A DNA stretch of 64,000 nt from Paenibacillus marchantiophytorum (GTDB lineage Bacteria > Bacillota > Bacilli > Paenibacillales > NBRC-103111), in NCBI RefSeq assembly GCF_014640555.1, contig NZ_BMHE01000001.1:1-64000 (forward strand). Direction: 5' to 3'. The stretch's first letter is position 1. Every line of letters starts with the position of its first letter. A model generated the notes under the pieces. It saw nothing but the letters and a program-made list of their open reading frames with translations, was not told the origin of the DNA and ran no database searches. Positions 60,375-64,000 of this stretch are shown piece by piece. The position numbers and the translations under genes were made by a program.

Positions 60375-61402
60375 TGCGAATTCGCGCTATCATTGTACGT
60401 ATTTTACGTCAGTTTTTTCATGATAAACGCACATTAATGATGATGCTCGTAGCGCCTATGCTCATTCTCTTCCTAATGTCACTTGTTTTCAACGGGAGTA
60501 CGTATGCACCTAAGTTAGGGACGGTCGACGCCCCTGCTCCTTTCATCCAGAAGCTGGTTGATTTAGGCGCAGAAGTGAATCCCTATACAGCCGAGGAAGC
60601 CCAATCCAAGCTTGCAGGCAGCCATTTAGATGCTTATATCGTGATGCAGGGAGCCGTCCCGCAGGTGACCTTGGAAGGAAGTGATCCGGCCAAGAACAAA
60701 GCGGTCCTCTTCCTGCTGCAAAAAGCGCTGCAAAACGCTGCACTGCCGAGCGCTGGAACACAAGCGCCAACCATCACCTATCTGCACGGTTCCGCTAATA
60801 TGGCTGCATTTGATAACCTGGGTCCTGTCCTCATCGGATTTTTCGTTTTTTTCTTCGTCTTCCTGCTCTCTGGGGTATCCTTCCTGAGAGAACGAACCGG
60901 CGGCACGTTGGAGCGGCTCTTGGCCTCCCCGCTTAGGCGCTGGGAAATCGTCGTCGGGTATATCCTCGGTTTTGGGATCTTCACCACACTGCAGGCCACG
61001 CTCATCGCTTGGTTCGCAACCAGCGTTCTCGGTCTGATGCTCGTCGGCTCATTCTGGTATGTCCTTCTCATTACCCTTTTGCTAGCCTTGACCGCTTTGT
61101 CTTTGGGCACACTCATTTCCGCTTTTGCCAATAACGAGTTCCAAATGATTCAGTTCATTCCGATTATCATCGTACCACAGGTCTTTTTCTCGGGTTTATT
61201 TAGCTTGGACACGATGTCCATCTATCTTCGCTGGATTAGCACTATCATGCCGCTGAAATACGGCGCAGATGCCTTGCGAAACATTATGATTCGCGGCGCG
61301 GGCTGGGAGACGATCTGGGTTGATGTCGTGGTACTGGCAGGGTTCACCGTTGGCTTCATGATGCTAAATATACTGGCACTGAGGAAGCATCGTAAGATAT
61401 AA
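60374..61402 (+). CDS. ABC-2 type exporter permease
   Basis: A 342-residue ABC-2 membrane protein. One helix at about 20-42, an outer loop (about 45-160), then five helices; the coupling segment FLRERTGGTLERLLASPLRRWEIVVGY and FIPIIIVPQVFFSGLFSLDTM match the family. It pairs with the ATPase upstream as a probable homodimeric exporter. Substrate unknown; TetR-type control favours a drug or toxic compound. Confidence 0.92.
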   Translation: MRIRAIIVRILRQFFHDKRTLMMMLVAPMLILFLMSLVFNGSTYAPKLGTVDAPAPFIQKLVDLGAEVNPYTAEEAQSKLAGSHLDAYIVMQGAVPQVTLEGSDPAKNKAVLFLLQKALQNAALPSAGTQAPTITYLHGSANMAAFDNLGPVLIGFFVFFFVFLLSGVSFLRERTGGTLERLLASPLRRWEIVVGYILGFGIFTTLQATLIAWFATSVLGLMLVGSFWYVLLITLLLALTALSLGTLISAFANNEFQMIQFIPIIIVPQVFFSGLFSLDTMSIYLRWISTIMPLKYGADALRNIMIRGAGWETIWVDVVVLAGFTVGFMMLNILALRKHRKI

Positions 61403-61446
61403 TATAAAAATGTGAAAACAAGCTAGGTATACAGGAGGTGAGTGCC

Positions 61447-62109
61447 TTGTCCCAAGTCGAGCCCTGGTTACAAGAGCTGCTGCGTCTTAATGACGAAGAA
61501 GAGAAAATGACCGAGAAACAGATCAAAATTGTTCAAGCGGCTGTCGAAATTTTCTCCCAAAAAGGGTTTGCAGGCTCTTCTACCAGTGAAATTGCGCAAA
61601 AGGCAGGCGTAGCGGAAGGCACCATTTTCCGTCACTATAAAACAAAAAAAGAATTGCTGCTCTCTATTGTGGCCCCCATTATGACGAAACTCATTGCACC
61701 TTTTGCAGTGAAGGATTTCACCAAAGTGCTTGACGCTGAGTATCCAAGCATGGAACAATACTTGCGCGCAATTATTGTGAATCGGATGGAATTCGCCAGA
61801 AAACATTTTGCCGTATTGAAAATATTTCTGCATGAAATTCCCTTTCATACCGAGCTGAGAGAACAATTTCAGGAAACTTTCTCCAAATTAGTACTGGAAA
61901 AAGCTTATAAAGCAATTCGGCACTTCCAGGCAGAGGGTCAAATCATTGAATTGCCTGCCCCAACAACGATGCGATTAATTATTTCGACCATTGTTGGTTT
62001 CTTGATTACCCGATTTCTGTTAGCGCCCAACGCTGATTGGGATGAGGAAGTGGAAATTGAGCATACCATTCAATTTATTTTGAATGGGCTGACTTTGAGG
62101 AAAGCTTAG
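61447..62109 (+). CDS. TetR-family repressor
   Basis: A 220-residue regulator. Helix-turn-helix at about 27-75: IVQAAVEIFSQKGFAGSS, TSEIAQKAGVAEGTIFRHYKTKKELL (quoted in two parts). The C-terminal ligand domain is divergent. TTG at 61447 is preferred because GGAGG lies 8 nt upstream; the GTG three codons earlier overlaps it. It probably represses the exporter genes and itself through the palindromes at 59556 and 59613. Confidence 0.92.
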   Translation: MSQVEPWLQELLRLNDEEEKMTEKQIKIVQAAVEIFSQKGFAGSSTSEIAQKAGVAEGTIFRHYKTKKELLLSIVAPIMTKLIAPFAVKDFTKVLDAEYPSMEQYLRAIIVNRMEFARKHFAVLKIFLHEIPFHTELREQFQETFSKLVLEKAYKAIRHFQAEGQIIELPAPTTMRLIISTIVGFLITRFLLAPNADWDEEVEIEHTIQFILNGLTLRKA

Positions 62110-62117
62110 CGCCAAAG

Positions 62118-62322
62118 CCAATGAACCTGAGTCAAGCCCCCTTAGGAACCCAATACCCTGTATTTGATCAAAATGGTTCATTTTAAAAATCTAACGAATT
62201 CCGCATACGTTATTTCAAGTAAATGATCACCATTCCACCTATAAACTGCTCATTAACGCCAACTCAGTTCATTGGATTTCCAAAGCAGCGTTTTGGGGGG
62301 CAATAAGCATCATGCAGTTCGC
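62118..62322 (-). repeat. Intergenic repeat, inverted copy 3
   Basis: Read on the minus strand this stretch follows the 58.8-59.4 kb repeats: ATGATGCTTATTG, GCTGCTTTG, AATGAACTGAGTTGGCG, GAATGGTGATCAT, GAATTCGTTAGATTTT, GGGTATTGGGTTC and GGGGGCTTGACTCA in the same order. It is more diverged and lies at the other side of the ABC/TetR unit in opposite orientation. Confidence 0.8.
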
Positions 62323-62383
62323 TAGCTATAAGGATGATTGAATGTTGGCTCAAGAATGCGAGCATTTATCCTAAAGACAAAAA

Positions 62384-62437
62384 TCAAAAAGAGGCTAGCC
62401 CAGGTTATCAACCTTGGGAACAGCCTCTTTTTTGGGG
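62384..62437. terminator. Bidirectional terminator before the MFS gene end
   Basis: AAAGAGGCT-CCCA pairs with TGGG-AGCCTCTTT around a large loop, with A and T runs on the two sides. Confidence 0.8.
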
Positions 62438-62438
62438 A

Positions 62439-63608
62439 TTATGCAGCTTGTCGTGATCGTGTTTGACGATCCACAAGCACAAAACGCTGCAACAGCAGTA
62501 TCGCGGCTAGGCAAAGCACGCCGCCAATGATGAACGGCAGGGAATGCGCGATGGCGAACACGGCGCCCCCGAGGAGTGGTCCGGCAATACGGCCCAGACT
62601 GTCCATAGAGGAGCTCAGGCCCGTCGCGACGCCTTGTCCAACTTTGGTCCGCTGCGTGATCAGCGAAGTCACACAAGGGCGTATGAGCGCGTTACCTGCG
62701 CCGAATACTGACAAATAGATTGCAGCGGTTACTACGCTGCTTGAGTACAGCAGCAGGAAGAAGCCGGCTGCCGACAGGAAGAGCCCGATGCCGATGACGA
62801 CTTGCTCAGCTCCCTGCTTCACCAAGCGGCGAACGACGCCGCCTTGAATTAAGGCGCCAACGATACCGCTTGCTAAGAACATCATGCCGATATCAAATGG
62901 CGTAGCGCCAATCTTGTCCATCTGGTAGTACTGAAGCGTAGCTTCCAGGCCAGCCAAGGTGAAGGAAACAAAGAAGGAAAGCACGTAGAGATACTTTGAC
63001 GCTCCTGAGAAAGCTGTCCACCGGGAGGGCGCTTTCTCTTTGACCGAAGTACGCTTGTCCGGTGTCAACGATTCCTTCAAGATTGCAAAGGCTAGAACAA
63101 AGGAAGCCAATGACAAAGCAGATGCGACGAAGAACGGCACATATGTCCCCCACTTGCTAAAAATACCGCCAAGTGCGGGTCCAAAGATGAAGCCTAGACC
63201 GATCGACATCCCAACCATGCCCATGCCTTTGGTCCGATTCTCCGCTGTTGTGATATCCGCCACATAAGCGACGGCGCATGCCGTAGCCGCACCAGAGAAT
63301 AAGCCGCCCATAATCCGGGATACATACATAATCCATAGATGGTCGTTAGCAAATCCAAAAATAAGAAAGCTCACACTAAAACCTAACAACCCAATCAGGA
63401 TAATCGGGCGACGGCCAATTCGATCCGAAAGCGCCCCCCATATAGGGGACATAAGGAAGGAAGCCGCGGAATAAACCGACAACAGCAATGCGTTATGATA
63501 TTCCGATCCAGCACCCTTCACGACCTCAGGAAGAATCGGGATAATAATGCCAAAACCAACGAATATCGTCATCAACAACAGCATGATGATTCCAATCTGT
63601 TTATTCAT
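62439..63608 (-). CDS. MFS multidrug transporter (TetA/NorA-like)
   Basis: A 389-residue protein with twelve predicted transmembrane helices. Seen: FVGFGIIIPILPEVV in helix 1, motif A WGALSDRIGRRP in loop 2-3, RIMGGLFSGAATACAVAYVAD in helix 4, the antiporter motif C-like GMSIGLGFIFGPALGG in helix 5, and a central loop rich in Lys and Ser. It is a drug:H+ antiporter of the 12-helix group; the substrate is unknown. It stands next to another MFS gene on the same strand. Confidence 0.9.
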   Translation of the reverse strand: MNKQIGIIMLLLMTIFVGFGIIIPILPEVVKGAGSEYHNALLLSVYSAASFLMSPIWGALSDRIGRRPIILIGLLGFSVSFLIFGFANDHLWIMYVSRIMGGLFSGAATACAVAYVADITTAENRTKGMGMVGMSIGLGFIFGPALGGIFSKWGTYVPFFVASALSLASFVLAFAILKESLTPDKRTSVKEKAPSRWTAFSGASKYLYVLSFFVSFTLAGLEATLQYYQMDKIGATPFDIGMMFLASGIVGALIQGGVVRRLVKQGAEQVVIGIGLFLSAAGFFLLLYSSSVVTAAIYLSVFGAGNALIRPCVTSLITQRTKVGQGVATGLSSSMDSLGRIAGPLLGGAVFAIAHSLPFIIGGVLCLAAILLLQRFVLVDRQTRSRQAA

Positions 63609-63642
63609 GTTGCTTTTAGGCCTCCAAATCAGTCATTTTCCC

Positions 63643-64000
63643 TTATCGTACCATACCTTTTTTGGGGATGGAAATGAACATTTGAAGAACAAGCAGAAGA
63701 ACTAGGACAAAACCGCTCATCAGGAATGGCGCATGATAGCCATACACATCCCACAGCTTCCCTGAAACGATTGGCCCAACAATCATCCCTAAGCCTTCGA
63801 TAGTAAGAAAAAAGCCCCATACAGCGCCTCTTTTTTCCGGAGGAATAGCCGAAGCAATCAGCGCATTCCAAGATGGAATGATGAAGGCATAGCCAATTCC
63901 CAAAACAGCTACCAACACATATAGCAGCACCATAGATTTAGCGAAAGTGAAGCACAACAGCACGGCAGCGCTCAAACTGAAACCAATGACAAGAAACGGG
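63643..64000 (-). CDS. MFS transporter, truncated by the window edge
   Basis: The C-terminal 118 or so residues of a second MFS protein. The frame stays open to the right edge (PFLVIGFSLSAAVLLC continues upstream), so its start lies outside. Seen: SIPPEKRGAVWGFFLTIEGLGMIVGPIVSGKLWD (quoted in part as IPPEKRGAVWGFF and GMIVGPIVSGKLWD), a typical motif-C helix and loop of the C-terminal half, and a last helix ending ISIPKKGMVR. It lies 34 nt before the complete MFS gene, so the two may be one operon. Confidence 0.85.
   Translation of the reverse strand, partial: PFLVIGFSLSAAVLLCFTFAKSMVLLYVLVAVLGIGYAFIIPSWNALIASAIPPEKRGAVWGFFLTIEGLGMIVGPIVSGKLWDVYGYHAPFLMSGFVLVLLLVLQMFISIPKKGMVR

Overview
The window looks like chromosomal DNA of a spore-forming, low-to-moderate GC Firmicute of the Paenibacillaceae, most likely Paenibacillus or a close relative. 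The evidence is strong AGGAGG-type ribosome binding sites with many GTG and TTG starts, the acsA/acuA/acuC locus, CcpA, a tyrosyl T-box, YlaN, YugN, YktB and Asp23 family proteins, a Gln/Ser/Tyr-rich spore-coat-like protein, and the pairing of a PTS glucose permease with enzyme I. Most genes lie on the minus strand, in short operons closed by clear hairpin terminators.

Layout. 0.1-10.6 kb: a PAS-rich kinase-like protein lacking its ATPase domain, a CBS-pair protein, an M20 amidohydrolase, a YugN protein, an FtsW/RodA/SpoVE protein, Asp23, a Ca2+/H+ exchanger, YlaN, a short HPr-like protein, a TVP38 membrane protein and a GAF-GGDEF diguanylate cyclase. 10.7-16.4 kb: rpsD behind a structured leader, then a 3.1-kb AT-rich insert, then tyrS behind a T-box. 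The insert is bracketed by a 19-bp duplication of the 3' end of rpsD. It holds a sequence with the full core of a type I hammerhead ribozyme and three related small secreted proteins, two of them behind a duplicated promoter/leader. 16.5-30.5 kb: a class A penicillin-binding protein, acsA divergent from acuA-acuC (no acuB), mtnN, ccpA, a zinc-ribbon protein, and a ptsG-like/ptsI/PfpI operon. 30.6-37.3 kb: a coat-like protein, small redox and CoA-binding proteins, aroA with a C39-like peptidase, a pair of fluoride channels, a rhodanese and aroK.

37.3-46.9 kb: two sugar operons, each led by its own LacI regulator. The first (LacI, LarA-like epimerase, gluconate-type kinase, SDR dehydrogenase, 6-phosphogluconate dehydrogenase) reads as aldonate catabolism feeding the pentose phosphate pathway. 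The second (LacI, GlcNAc-type kinase, GH4 6-phospho-glycosidase) reads as use of a phosphorylated beta-disaccharide. 47-49.2 kb: small proteins and a three-gene unit of a 52-residue protein overlapping a GNAT acetyltransferase, resembling a toxin-antitoxin pair. 49.3-54.6 kb: an ABC-2 exporter divergent from a DesK/LiaS-type two-component system. 54.6-57.1 kb: secreted and conserved proteins.

57.1-64 kb: an IS4-family element whose transposase carries a frameshift, then intergenic repeats whose copies flank, in opposite orientation, a second ABC-2 exporter with its TetR regulator and two palindromic operators; then one complete and one edge-truncated MFS transporter.

The most noteworthy signals are the hammerhead ribozyme motif and the rpsD-end repeat bracketing it, the GNAT/small-protein unit, the HPr-like protein that lacks the His-15 segment, and the inverted repeat family around the ABC/TetR cassette.
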